A DNA stretch of 60,369 nucleotides from Actinocrinis puniceicyclus (lineage in GTDB: Bacteria > Actinomycetota > Actinomycetes > Streptomycetales > Catenulisporaceae), in assembly GCF_018283645.1 (NCBI RefSeq), contig NZ_JAGSXH010000026.1, forward strand, positions 1 through 60,369, read 5' to 3'. Position numbers and translations under genes: made by a program. The first letter of the stretch is position 1. The number at the start of each line of letters is the position of its first letter. Shown here one piece after another: positions 32,248 through 44,600 of this stretch. Below the pieces are notes generated by a model. It searched no databases. It had not been told where the DNA came from and was given only the letters and a program-made list of their open reading frames with translations.

Positions 32248-32637
32248 TCAGCGCCGCGCCGGCGCGCCCGCTGCCCCGGGCTCGGCGGGCGCGGATTCCG
32301 CCACGAACGGCCGCACCTCGATCGGCAGCGTGATGACCCGGGCGAGCTTGCGGCCCCATTCCAGCGCCGCGTCAAGATCCGGCGCCTGGATGATGGTGAA
32401 GCCGCCGAGGTACTCCTTGCCCTCGACGTACGGCCCGTCGGTCATCAGCACCTCGCCCTCCTTGTACCGCAGCACGGTGGCGGTGCTGGGGGCGTGCAGC
32501 CCGCCGTTGAAGACCCAGGCGCCGGCGTCCTTGGCCTCCTGGACCAGGTCGGCGACGCCCTTCATGATCGGGCCGAGGACCTCCGGCGGCGGCACCGGGC
32601 CGTGCGGGGTGTAGATGCTTAGCAGGTACTTGTTCAT
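32248..32637 (-). CDS. YCII-related (DGPF-domain) protein
   Basis: Small protein of 129 aa starting [19 protein letters not shown]. The DGPF-type motif appears as [20 protein letters not shown], typical of partners of ECF42 sigma factors. It is immediately upstream of, and nearly overlaps, the sigma-factor gene on the same strand, so the two form an operon. Function of the family is unknown; an input or modifying role toward the sigma factor has been suggested. The C-terminal 20 residues are Ala/Pro-rich. Confidence 0.88.
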   Translation of the reverse strand: MNKYLLSIYTPHGPVPPPEVLGPIMKGVADLVQEAKDAGAWVFNGGLHAPSTATVLRYKEGEVLMTDGPYVEGKEYLGGFTIIQAPDLDAALEWGRKLARVITLPIEVRPFVAESAPAEPGAAGAPARR

Positions 32638-32818
32638 CGCGGGCGCTCCATGTTCTCGGGTCGCGGGCTGTTCTGGGGTCGGCGGCCCGTCTTGCGAGCG
32701 GGCCTTCACCCTCTATACGAACGGCCCGCGCCCGAATCGACAAACGCTGCGCCGCGAGATTGGCGCGCAGAGCGATTCTGCGCCCGCCGGCCCCCTGGCC
32801 GCGAGCCGGGCGCCGCGG

Positions 32819-33334
32819 TCAGACGGCGATGTTCAGGTACTGCACCTTCACCGGGTACCCGCGCGCGGTCGAACTGGTCGGGATCGGCACGAAGGAGACG
32901 ATGCCGGATCCGCCGCACGGCAGGTTCAGCGAGGTCGGGATCGGCACCTTGACGAAGAACGAGGTGATGACGACGGGAGGGTTCGCCGTCGTGGCCACGG
33001 ACGTGCCGGTGAACAGCGCGTCGATCTGGTCGGCGGCCGAACCGGTGAATCCGACGGCGGTGCTGGTGGGCGGCAGCACGGTGTACGCCTCGAGGTACTG
33101 GCCGGAGACCGGGTGCCCCGTCTGGCCCAGGGCGACCGGTCCCGGGCAGACGACCTCGATGGTCGGCGTGGTGCCCGAAGTGGGGCTGCCGGGGTTGACT
33201 GCGGCGGTGAAGTACATGTTCGGACCGACCGCGATCGGATCCTGGATCGGGGCGGCGGAGGCGGCGGGCGCCGCGAGTCCGGCGAACGCGAGCGCGGCGA
33301 CGGTGGTGGAGAGCGCGCGTAGACGTGCGGTCAT
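32819..33334 (-). CDS. Small secreted protein of unknown function
   Basis: 171-aa protein with a clear signal peptide (TTVAALAFAGLAAPAASA, cleavage about residue 27) and a short beta-rich mature domain. Two cysteines (in EVVCPGP and NLPCGGSG) could form one disulphide. The ATG follows GAAGGAG. I do not recognise a family with certainty; similar small secreted proteins are frequent in Streptomyces and relatives. It lies alone between the YCII gene and the SRPBCC gene with about 180-200 bp on both sides. Confidence 0.7.
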   Translation of the reverse strand: MTARLRALSTTVAALAFAGLAAPAASAAPIQDPIAVGPNMYFTAAVNPGSPTSGTTPTIEVVCPGPVALGQTGHPVSGQYLEAYTVLPPTSTAVGFTGSAADQIDALFTGTSVATTANPPVVITSFFVKVPIPTSLNLPCGGSGIVSFVPIPTSSTARGYPVKVQYLNIAV

Positions 33335-33536
33335 GAGACGACTCCTTCAGCGTTGAAGTTGTGCCAACCGGACGTGCGGACGTGCATGAGTGAGCGCGTG
33401 GCGACGAGTCGGGGTGTCGGGTGCCTGTGCCGGGGTGATGCACGGACACACGCGGATCGTCAGCGGGGAGCGTAGAAGAGCACTGAGTCCGCGTCAATGT
33501 CCGGCCGCGCGCCCGGGGCCCGAGCGGTGCCGACGC

Positions 33537-33983
33537 TCAGTCGGTGTGTGAAACCGCCGCGGCGAGCTTCTCCAGGGAGCGCGCGATGCCGAGCCGGACC
33601 AGCGGGCGCGTCAGGGGCCAGCCGAGGCGGCCGAGCAGGCCCAGCGGCAGCTCGATGTCTTCCGTCCAGGTCAATCGGCTCACGCCGGCTCCCGCATCCG
33701 CGACCTCGAAGGCGCCGGTGCCCTTGAGCAGTCTGCCGGTGTGATCGACCAGGCAGCGGTGCGGCGGATCCCAGACGGTGATCACCATCGTGTCGAGGAA
33801 GCCGACCGGTCCGATCCCGGTCCACGCCTCGATGCCGCCGCCCACGTGGCGCCCACCGTGCAAAGTCCCGCGAACGCGGGTGCCGAGCATCCACTCGCTC
33901 TGCCGCTCCCAGTCGGTCGTGGCATCCCAGACCTCCTGCACGGGAGCGTTGACGAGGACGCTGACGGAGAGATGCGCGGTCAC
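33537..33983 (-). CDS. SRPBCC-family (polyketide cyclase/START-like) protein
   Basis: 148-aa protein with the SRPBCC hydrophobic-pocket fold: VSVLVNAPVQEVWDATTDWERQSEWM is the classic N-terminal block and the C-terminal amphipathic helix is present. It may bind a small lipid or aromatic ligand; no catalytic residue can be assigned. GTG start preceded by GGGAGA at 11 bases. No neighbouring polyketide genes, so the cyclase label is structural only. Confidence 0.82.
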   Translation of the reverse strand: MTAHLSVSVLVNAPVQEVWDATTDWERQSEWMLGTRVRGTLHGGRHVGGGIEAWTGIGPVGFLDTMVITVWDPPHRCLVDHTGRLLKGTGAFEVADAGAGVSRLTWTEDIELPLGLLGRLGWPLTRPLVRLGIARSLEKLAAAVSHTD

Positions 33984-34119
33984 GACGACGATTATCTCCC
34001 GCTAGGCCCGCGGCCGCACAGGCAGGTCGGCCGGCTGCGTCGGTCGAGGCGGCCGATGCAGCACGTCTACGGGTCGCTGCTGCACGACGAGGTTCGCGGC
34101 GTTGGAGCGGCCAGGTGGA

Positions 34120-34581
34120 CTACGGCTGCAGGAGCCGGGCGAGTGGCTCTCTGATCGCGGCCGGGTGCAGGTTCAGCGCGTCGATATCCGCCGCCGTCAC
34201 CCACATGAGCTTGTAGCTGTTCCTCGGCCCGTCGGCCTTCGCCTCATCCCCCGACAGTTCGGCTTCGCCACGGACGTCGGTCATGAGGAAGTACGAGGCC
34301 GGACGGCTGTTGTGTGTACCGGTCCACAATAGGCGGCCGATGGTCGCCTCAAGCGTCGTCTCCTCGCGCAATTCGCGCAGCGCCGCCTCTTCGTGGCTCT
34401 CGCCCTCCTCGACGTGACCGCCGGGCAGAACGGCGTAGTGATGTCCGGGACAGCGCGGTCCCGTCCACCCGCGATCCCCGCAGATCGCGCACTGCGACGA
34501 CGTTTCATGCTGAAGGAACCGCTTAATGATCAGAACTCTGGGTCCGTCGACGACCACGGCGACTGCACGCGGAATAGCCAT
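34120..34581 (-). CDS. Nudix hydrolase with Cys-rich insert
   Basis: 153-aa Nudix enzyme. The Nudix box is GGHVEEGESHEEAALRELRE followed by ET, matching GX5EX7REUXEEXGU except at the end. Before it lies CAICGDRGWTGPRCPGHH, where CxxC plus a later Cys and two His could bind zinc, unusual for a small Nudix protein. It would hydrolyse a nucleoside-diphosphate-linked compound; the substrate is unknown. The ATG is only 12 bp after the treZ stop, so it is probably the last gene of the trehalose operon, and a role in clearing nucleotide-sugars is conceivable. Confidence 0.85.
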   Translation of the reverse strand: MAIPRAVAVVVDGPRVLIIKRFLQHETSSQCAICGDRGWTGPRCPGHHYAVLPGGHVEEGESHEEAALRELREETTLEATIGRLLWTGTHNSRPASYFLMTDVRGEAELSGDEAKADGPRNSYKLMWVTAADIDALNLHPAAIREPLARLLQP

Positions 34582-34593
34582 CCGGGCATGATG

Positions 34594-36381
34594 TCATTGC
34601 GCCGTGACGCGCACGATGGCGACCGACTCCGCGGGTAGCCGCACGCTGTCGCCGGACGACCGCACGGCCGCGGTCCGCTCTTCGTGCGGCTGCTGCGCGC
34701 CGGCGCCCTCGTCGGAGGCGAGCAGCACGGATTCGACCGGTCGGTCCAGCGGCACGCTGCGCGCCGCGTCCGCCAGGTTCACCGCGACCCGAATCCGGCC
34801 GCGCGTCAGAACGAGCCAGCGCTCTGCTTCGTCGAACGCGACACGCACCCGCGCCAGGCCCGGGTCGTACAGATCCGGCTCGCTGTGGCGCAGCGCGATC
34901 AGCCGCCGGTGCCAGTCCAGCAGCGCCCGGTGCGGCGCCTCGGCGATCTCGGCCCAGTCCAGCTTCGAGCGCGCGAAGGTCGCCGGGTCCTGCGGATCGG
35001 GAACCGAGCCGGCCTCCCATCCGTGCCGGGCGAACTCGCGCCGCCGCCCGTCGCGCACCGCCGCCGCGAGATCAGGCTCCTGATGATCCGTGAAGTACTG
35101 CCACGGTGTGCCGGCGCCCCACTCCTCGCCCATGAACAGCATCGGCGTGAACGGCGAGGTCAGCAGCAGCGCGGCGCCCACCCGCAGCAGGCCCGGGGAG
35201 AGCGCCGCGGCGATCCGGTCGCCGCCGGCCCGGTTGCCGACCTGGTCGTGGTCCTGGAGGAAGACCACGAAACGGTCCGCGCCCAGCAGGGCCGTGTCCA
35301 CCGGGCGCCCGTGGCTGCGTCCCCGGAACGAGGACCGGGTTCCGTCGTGGAAGTAGGCCCCGGTGAGGGTCTTGGCCAGCGCCGCGATCGACCCGAAGTC
35401 CGCGTAGTAACCGTGCCGTTCCCCGGTCAGCAGGGCGTGCAACGCGTGGTGGAAGTCGTCATCCCACTGCGCGTGCACACCGTAGCCGTTGTGCTGCCGC
35501 GGCGTGATGATGCGCGGGTCGTTCAGGTCCGTCTCGGCGATGAGGAGAAGAGGGCGCCCCAGCTGGGCCGCCAGCGCGTCCACGGCGGCGGCCAGTTCTT
35601 CGAGGATGTGCACCGCGCGCGTATCAGCCAACGCATGCACCGCGTCGAGACGCAGGCCGTCGAGATGGAAGTCGCGCAGCCAGTGCAGCGCGTTGCCGAC
35701 GACGAACGCCCGCACCTCGTCCGAGCCCGCGTCGTCGAGGTTGACCGCGGCGCCCCAGGGTGTGTGGTGTTTCCCGGTGAAGTAGGGTCCGAACTCGCCC
35801 AGATAGTTGCCGCTCGGCCCGAGATGGTTGTACACCACGTCCAGCAGGACGCCGATGCCGCGGGCGTGACAGGCGTCGATGAAGCGCGCCAGCCCGGCGG
35901 GACCTCCGTACGGCTCGTGTACCGCCCACAGCGCGACGCCGTCGTAACCCCAGCCGTGCCGCCCGGGGAACGCGGCCACCGGCATCAGCTCGACCAGGTC
36001 CACACCGAGCTGCGCGAGATGATCGAGCTTCGCGATCGCCGCGTCGAAGGTGCCCTGCGCCGTGAACGTGCCGACGTGCAGCTCGTAGATCACGCCGCCG
36101 GGCGCGACCCGGCCACTCCAGGCCGCGTCCGACCAGGGCAACCGGCCGGGTTCGACCACGCGGCTCGGGCCGTGCACGCCGTGCGGCTGTCGCCTGGAGC
36201 GCGGATCCGGCCGCGCCGGGCCGCCGTCGAGTGAGAACACGTAGTCGGTGCCCGCGCCCGCGGACGGCTCGTCCAGCTCCCACCAGCCGCCGCGCGCCGA
36301 GCGCTCCATCGGCACGCGCCGCTCGCCGAGCACCAGCTCGACCTGCTTGGCCTCGGGCGCCCAGACCTCGAAGAAGGTCAC
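34594..36381 (-). CDS. treZ: Malto-oligosyltrehalose trehalohydrolase
   Basis: Releases free trehalose from maltooligosyl trehalose, the second step of the TreY/TreZ route. The 595-aa protein starts with an N-terminal E-set domain (VTFFEVWAPEAKQVELVLG), then the GH13 barrel with YELHVGTFTAQGTF, GLRLDAVHAL (nucleophile Asp), LIAETDLND (acid/base Glu) and FLQDHDQVGNR (transition-state Asp). The GTG start overlaps the treY stop by 4 bp; the longer open frame upstream runs inside treY. Family length (about 580-600) fits. Confidence 0.95.
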   Translation of the reverse strand: MTFFEVWAPEAKQVELVLGERRVPMERSARGGWWELDEPSAGAGTDYVFSLDGGPARPDPRSRRQPHGVHGPSRVVEPGRLPWSDAAWSGRVAPGGVIYELHVGTFTAQGTFDAAIAKLDHLAQLGVDLVELMPVAAFPGRHGWGYDGVALWAVHEPYGGPAGLARFIDACHARGIGVLLDVVYNHLGPSGNYLGEFGPYFTGKHHTPWGAAVNLDDAGSDEVRAFVVGNALHWLRDFHLDGLRLDAVHALADTRAVHILEELAAAVDALAAQLGRPLLLIAETDLNDPRIITPRQHNGYGVHAQWDDDFHHALHALLTGERHGYYADFGSIAALAKTLTGAYFHDGTRSSFRGRSHGRPVDTALLGADRFVVFLQDHDQVGNRAGGDRIAAALSPGLLRVGAALLLTSPFTPMLFMGEEWGAGTPWQYFTDHQEPDLAAAVRDGRRREFARHGWEAGSVPDPQDPATFARSKLDWAEIAEAPHRALLDWHRRLIALRHSEPDLYDPGLARVRVAFDEAERWLVLTRGRIRVAVNLADAARSVPLDRPVESVLLASDEGAGAQQPHEERTAAVRSSGDSVRLPAESVAIVRVTAQ

Positions 36382-38874
36382 TGCCCGTCCTGCCCGTCCT
36401 GCCTCACCAGCAGCGCGACCGGCAGCGCGGCGGTGAGCCGTTCCAGCGGCAGGTCGTCGCCGAGTGCGCTGCCCATCTCGAACACCCGGCCCGTCAGCGC
36501 GCACCGCCAGGTCCCGGCGGGCAGCGCGAGCGTGGTGCCGCGCCAGCCGCCGGAGCGCTCCAGCGTCGCCGGCAGCCGGGTGGCCACGGCGGCCACGCGC
36601 TCGCCGCGCAGGAACGCCAGCACGTGCTCGGCGGCCGGCCCGCTGGAGAACAGCGGGGTCTGATTCGCCCGGGCGCCGAACCAGCCGGGCTGCTCCCGGC
36701 GCAGCCGCAGCGCCCGGCTGACGACCAGCAGCTTCGCCTCGGGCAACGACATCGGCTGGTCGGGCGTGAGCGCGCCGCGCGCGTCGAGCCGGTCGAGCCG
36801 GTCGAGCGCGGCGGCGAGGCCGGGGAAGTCGACCGGCCGCCGGTTGTCCGGGTCGACCAGTGCCTGGAAGTCGGTTTCTGATCCCTGATACACATCGGGG
36901 ACGCCGGTCATGGTGAGCTGAAGCAGCTTCTGGGAGAGGCAGTTCGTCGCAGCGTACTGCGTCACTCGCGCGGCGAAGCGCTCGATCTCGCCGCACAGCG
37001 CGTCGTCGCCGAGCACCAGCCCGGCGAAGCCGAGCGCGGCCGCCTCGTACGCCTCGTCCGGCGCCGTCCACGAGGTGTGCGTCTTCGCCTCGCGCACGGC
37101 CTTGGTCAGATACGGCATCAGCCGGTCCGGCCCGATCGGCCAGCACGACACCAGGGTCTGCCACAGCAGGTACTTGAACTCCGTGTCAGGATACTGTTCG
37201 TCGGTGTCCGGACGGGCCCGCGCCAGCTCGCCCGCGCGGGCCTGCCAGCCGGCCACCGCCGCGGCCCACTCGTCGGGCAGCTCCGCGAGGACGGCGAGCC
37301 GCGCCCGCACGTCTTCGGAGCGCTTCGTGTCGTGCGTGGTCAGCGTCGTCATCGCGTCCGGTTGGCGCGCGTGCCGCAGCGCGCAGAACAGGTGGAAGTC
37401 GGCGGGGGAGAGCGCGGGGCTGGCGGGGTCGCCGCCCACGTCCCCGGCCATCGGCAGCGCGCTCCACCGGTACGTGGCCGTGTCCTCCACCCCCTTGGCC
37501 GCGACCGCGCCGGACACCTGCTGGAACCGGACCTGGAACTCGTCGCGCAACCGGTCGCGCGGCCCGATGCGGCCCAACGCCAGATCCCGCACCACCGCGA
37601 GCGTGTCGTACCGGTCCTCGGGCAGCATCACAGCAGCCTGCGACGTGGCCGCCTCCAGCAGCTTGACCGACTCGGCCGGCGGCGGCTCACCCGGGATCAC
37701 GTACGCGCGGTAGACCGGCAGCGCGGTGAGCAGGGCCTTGGTCGCGTCACGCAGCCCGGTGTGCGTGTGGTCGTGCAGGTCGACATCGGTGCGGCAGATC
37801 GCGGCGAGCAGGTCCGTGAGCCGGTCGACCTCGGCGTGCAGTACCTGTTCGAGCACGAACATCTTGGACTGGCTCACCACGGTGCAGAAGTCCTCGGGCA
37901 TGCCGGTCAGGCCGGCGTGCAGCGCCGTCAGCCGCGACGCGCCGGCCGGGTCGGTGAGCACGGCCGTCAGCGCGCGCAGCGCGTCGTACCCGGTGCTGCC
38001 GGCGCACGGCCAGTCCTCGGGCATCGTCTCGTCCGGCGCGAGGATCTTCTCCGCGACGATCCACGCCCCGGGCGCGGCCAGGTTCAGCCGGCGCAGGTAG
38101 CCGCGCGGGTCGGCGAGCCCGTCGACGTGGTCGATCCGCAGCCCGTCGAGCACGCCGTGCTCCAGCAGGTCCAGCAGCAGCCGGTGGGTCGCGTCGAAGA
38201 CCGCCGGGTCCTCCACCCGCAGCGCGATCAGGGTGCTGATGTCGAAGAAGCGCCGGTATCCCGGTTCCTCCACCGCGACCCGCCAGTGCGCGAGCCGGTA
38301 ATGCTGCGCCGCCACCAGTTCGGGCAGCGGCAGCTTCTCAGTGCCCGGACGCAGCGGGAATACGTGGTCGAAGTACCGCAGCACCGGCGCGCACTCTGGC
38401 ACGGCCGGGTCGCCGCCGGGGTCGATCCGCAGTTCGCCGTCGCGCAGGCATTCGCCGATCCGGCGGCCGAGCACCGGCAGCAGCACCGCGCCGCCCTGCG
38501 CCGACCAGTCGATGTCGAACCAGGCCGCGAAGGGCGAGTCGGGGCCGTCGCGCAGCACCGACCACAGCGCGCGGTTGCCCGACTCGGGCACCGGCATGCC
38601 CATGTGGTTGGGCACGATGTCCGCGATGGCGCCCATCCCGTGCCGGCGCAGTTCGCCGACCAGCCGCCGCAGCCCCTCCTCGCCGCCGAGCTCGACGTTG
38701 ATCTTGCCGTGGTCGACGACGTCGTAGCCGTGCGTGGAGCCCGGGGCCGCCTGCAGGATCGGCGAGAGATAGGCGTGCGTCACCCCGAGCTTCTCCAGGT
38801 ACGGCACGACGGCCACCGCGTCGTCGAACGTGAACGCGGGAGAGAGCTGCAGACGGTACGTGCCTGCCGGATTC

Positions 38875-38885
<11 letters not shown>
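36378..38885 (-). CDS. treY: Maltooligosyl trehalose synthase
   Basis: Intramolecular transglycosylase that converts the reducing end of maltodextrins to an alpha,alpha-1,1 bond. The 835-aa protein begins AGTYRLQLSPAFTFDDAVAV and has the GH13 motifs ADIVPNHM, GLRIDHVDGL, IVAEKIL and LTTHDTKRSEDVRARL, plus YQGSE near the C-terminus, all typical of TreY. GTG start overlaps the glgX end by 11 bp. It works with TreZ downstream and receives debranched glucan from GlgX upstream. Confidence 0.96.
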
Positions 38886-41004
<2,119 letters not shown>

Positions 41005-41052
41005 GCGCCCGAGCCCCCCTTTCGTTCGTTCGGACGGTCGTGAAGCACCGGG

Positions 41053-41385
41053 CTATTCGGCGACGACCAGGCCGGGCGCGCGATCCCAGCCGGCGAGTTT
41101 GAGCAGTTGGCGTTGCGGGGTGGACAGCGAGCGGGCGATCAGCTGGCGGTCCTCGCTCGCCAGCCGCCGGGCCGCGTTGACCATCGCCAGCAGCCCCTCG
41201 GCGCACGCGGCGCGCAGGCCGCTGAGATCCACCGACACATTGCCCTCGACCCGCGTGGCCGCCTCGTGCAGGGCCAGGCTGAACGCGTCCACGTCGGGGA
41301 TGTCCAGCACGCCGGACACGCTCAGGCCGGGTGGTTCGTTCGTCGTGGTGAGGACCAGGGTGTCCTTCCGCGTGCTGCCTGACAT
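41053..41385 (-). CDS. STAS-domain protein lacking the phospho-serine
   Basis: 110-aa single STAS domain, the fold of anti-anti-sigma factors such as SpoIIAA. The conserved loop normally written DSSG after VDLSGL reads here CAEG (residues 61-64): the phospho-acceptor Ser is Ala62 and the next residue is Glu. It therefore could not be switched by a kinase in the usual way; the Glu might mimic a permanently altered state. It is upstream of glgX on the same strand, probably in the same transcript. Partner and output are unknown. Confidence 0.8.
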   Translation of the reverse strand: MSGSTRKDTLVLTTTNEPPGLSVSGVLDIPDVDAFSLALHEAATRVEGNVSVDLSGLRAACAEGLLAMVNAARRLASEDRQLIARSLSTPQRQLLKLAGWDRAPGLVVAE

Positions 41386-41591
41386 GCGCTCGTCTACTCC
41401 GTCCTGCCGAACGGCTACTGCGCCGTGTGAGTGATCTCGGCTACCCCGATCGGCCTAACGGAAACGGTCCCGGTGGCGTGCAACTTTCCGTCCCCGCCGG
41501 CCCGGCCCCCTACGCCGCGGCGCCCGATCCCGCTGATGAGCAGGCATGCCGCCGCGTTCCGGCCGCACGGCGGGCGCATACCGCCGTTGAC

Positions 41592-41611
41592 GTACGAAAC
41601 CGCGTTCGTAC
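41592..41611. promoter_or_regulatory. Perfect inverted repeat upstream of GH9 cellulase
   Basis: GTACGAA-N6-TTCGTAC, with 7-bp perfect arms, 57 bp before the GH9 start codon. It has the size and symmetry of a dimeric regulator site but not the GAGCGCTC core of the locus at 2744, so another regulator is implied. Confidence 0.5.
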
Positions 41612-41667
41612 TCTCACGGCGTCACAGCCGCGCGCAGCAGACGCGGCCGATAACGTCCGGAGGAGTC

Positions 41668-44600
41668 ATGCGAGTTCGAATACCGCGCGCGGCCGCCCGC
41701 GTGCGGCGTACCCCCGCGCTGCGGATGCTGGTCGCCGGCGCGTGCGCTTGCGCCACTGCCGCGGCCACGGCGCTGGCGCTGGTGCCCTCGGCGCACGCGC
41801 TGTCCACCAACGGCGAGTACAACTACGCCGAGGCTCTCCAGGACTCGATGCTCTTCTACGACATCCAGCGCTCCGGGCAGTTGCCGCCGGACAACCCGGT
41901 GGACTGGCGCGGGGACTCGGACCTGTCCGACGGCGCCGACCACGGGGCCAACCTCACCGGCGGCTACCACGACGCCGGCGACCTGGTGAAGTTCGGCCTG
42001 CCCGAGGCGTATTCGATGACGATGCTGGCCTGGGGCCTGGTCGACTACGCCCAGGGCTATTCCGCGGCCGGCCAGACCCAGTCCGCGCTGGCGAACCTGC
42101 GCTGGGGCGACGACTACATCCTGTCCGCGTTCACCGGCCCGACGACGTTCTACGGCCAGGTCGGCGACGCGAGCACCGACCACGCGTACTGGGGTCCGGC
42201 CGAGACGAACCCGAACACCCGACCCTCGTACGCGGTCACCTCGTCGTGCGCGGGCTCGGACCTGGCGGGTCAGGCCGCCTCCGCGCTCGCCGCGTCCTCG
42301 GTCGCGTTCAAGACGGCGGATCCGAAGTACTCCGCGCAACTGGTCGCCCAGGCGCAGAGCCTGTGGAACTTCGCGAACAGCTACCGCGGCAAGTACAGCG
42401 ACTGCATCACCGGCGCGCAGAGCTACTACACCTCGTACAGCGGCTACTGGGACGAGTTGGTGCAGGGCGCCATCTGGCTCTACCGCGCCACCGGCACCGC
42501 CAGTTGGCTGACCACCGCGCAGAGCGACTACGCGAACCTGCCGCTGGCCAGCCAGTCGACGCTGCACGAGTACAGCTGGACGATCAACTGGGACGACGTG
42601 AGCTACGCCGACTACATCCTGATGGCGCAGATCACCGGCCAGTCCCAGTACGTCGCGGACGCGGAGCGCTTCCTGGACTGGTGGACCACCGGCGTCGGCG
42701 GCTCGAAGGTCGCCTATTCGCCGGGCGGTGAGGCATTCCTCGACCAGTGGGGCTCGCTGCGCTACGCCGCGGACACCGCGTTCGCAGCGCTCGAATTCAG
42801 CGACTACCTGACCGCCAAGTCCCTGGACCCGACCCGCGCCGCGACCTATCACAGCTTCGCGGTGGGGCAGATCAACTACATTCTCGGCGACAATCCCAAC
42901 CACGAGAGCTACGAGGTCGGCTTCACCAACGGCGGCGCCAACACCGCCTGGCCGAAGAACCCGCACCACTCCACCGCGCACGACCCGTGGTCGAACAACC
43001 TGAGCACCCCGGCGCAGACCCGGCACCTGGCCTACGGCCTGCTCGTGGGCGGCCCGACCAGCGCGAACGACGCGTTCACGGACGACCGGACACAGTATCA
43101 GTACACTGAAGGAGCACTGGACTACAACGCGCTGTTCTCCGGCGCGCTGGCCCGGCTGACCGAGCAGTACGGCGGCACCGCGGTGTCGAAATTCCCGAAG
43201 GCCGAGCTGCCCGACGGCCCGCAGCAGTACGTGCAGGCCGCGATCAACAATCAGGGCTCGAACTTCATCGAGATCAAGGCCCTGATCAACAACCAGTCGG
43301 CCTGGCCGGCGCGCGCGATGCCGAACGCGAGTTTCCGCTACTACTTCACCCTCGACCCGGGCGAGACGGCCTCGCAGGTCACCCTCCAGTCCTCGTACAA
43401 CCAGTGCCAGGCGCCCAGCGCACCGACGCAGTACTCGGGCAGCACGTACTACATCACGATCTCCTGCTCGAACCTGAACCTCGAACCCGACGGCGAGGCG
43501 GACTACACCAACATCGACTACCAGGCGCAGGTGCAGTTCCGGATCACCTTCCCGGCGGCGCACAACCCGGCCGAGGACTGGTCGTTCCAGGGCATCCCGA
43601 CCACGGTGAACGCGACCCCGGTGACCGTGGGCGACATCACGCTCTATTCGGGCAACACGCTGGTGTGGGGCAGCGCGCCCGGCAGCGTGGCGCGGCCGGG
43701 CACGCCCGGGACGCTGACCGCGGGCGTCGTCACCCCGACCGGTGCGACGCTGAGCTGGACGGCGGCGACGCCCGGCGGCAACCCGTTGGCCGGATACGAC
43801 GTGTACACCTCCTCCGGCACGCTGGTCGCGACCGTGGGAGCGTCGACGACCTCGTACAAGGTCGCCGGGCTCAACCCCAACCGCACCGCGCCATACGGGT
43901 ACTTCGTCACCGCGGTCGACACGCAGGGCGAGAGTTCCGCGGCCTCGAACGTCGCGCAGTTCATCACCTCCGGCTACACCTCGCAGGCGGCCTCGGCGAG
44001 TACCGCGCCGTCGACGCCGGGCACGCTGCTGGCCTCCGCGGTGACCGGCGGCGGCGCGACGCTGAGCTGGTCGGCCTCGACCCCGGGTAGCGCCGCGGTG
44101 TCCGGCTACCAGGTGTATCAGCTCTCACCGACGCCGAAGCTGATCGCGACCACGGCGGCGAGCGCGACCTCGTACGCGCTCACCGGCCTGTCCGCGGGCA
44201 CCGAGTACGCGTACGAAGTCGCGGCGCTCGACGCGGCGGGTCGGACCTCCCCGGTGTTGCAGGCCGCCGCGTTCACCACGCTGGCGTCCGGGGTGAGCCC
44301 GTCGCCGAGCGCGTCGGCCTCGTCCTCGCCGTCCGCGTCGCCGAGCGCCTCGCCGTCCGCGAGCCCGAGCCCGAGCGCGAGCCCGTCCGCCTCGCCGTCG
44401 CAGTCCCCGTCGTCCTCGCCCTCGCCCTCGTCGAGCGGCACCGGCGCCGGCGGCTGCGTGGCGACCTACAGCCTGGTCAACAGCTGGTCCGGTGGTTTCC
44501 AGGGTTCGGTCACGATCGCCAACAACGGGACGAGCGCCATCAACGGCTGGACGATCAAGTGGACGTTCCCCGGCGATCAGAAGATCACCCAGCTGTGGAA

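Noticed and set aside
41431-41667. N-terminal extension of the GH9 protein from an upstream GTG
   Set aside because: It lacks a ribosome binding site and would place 79 unrelated residues before a normal signal peptide.
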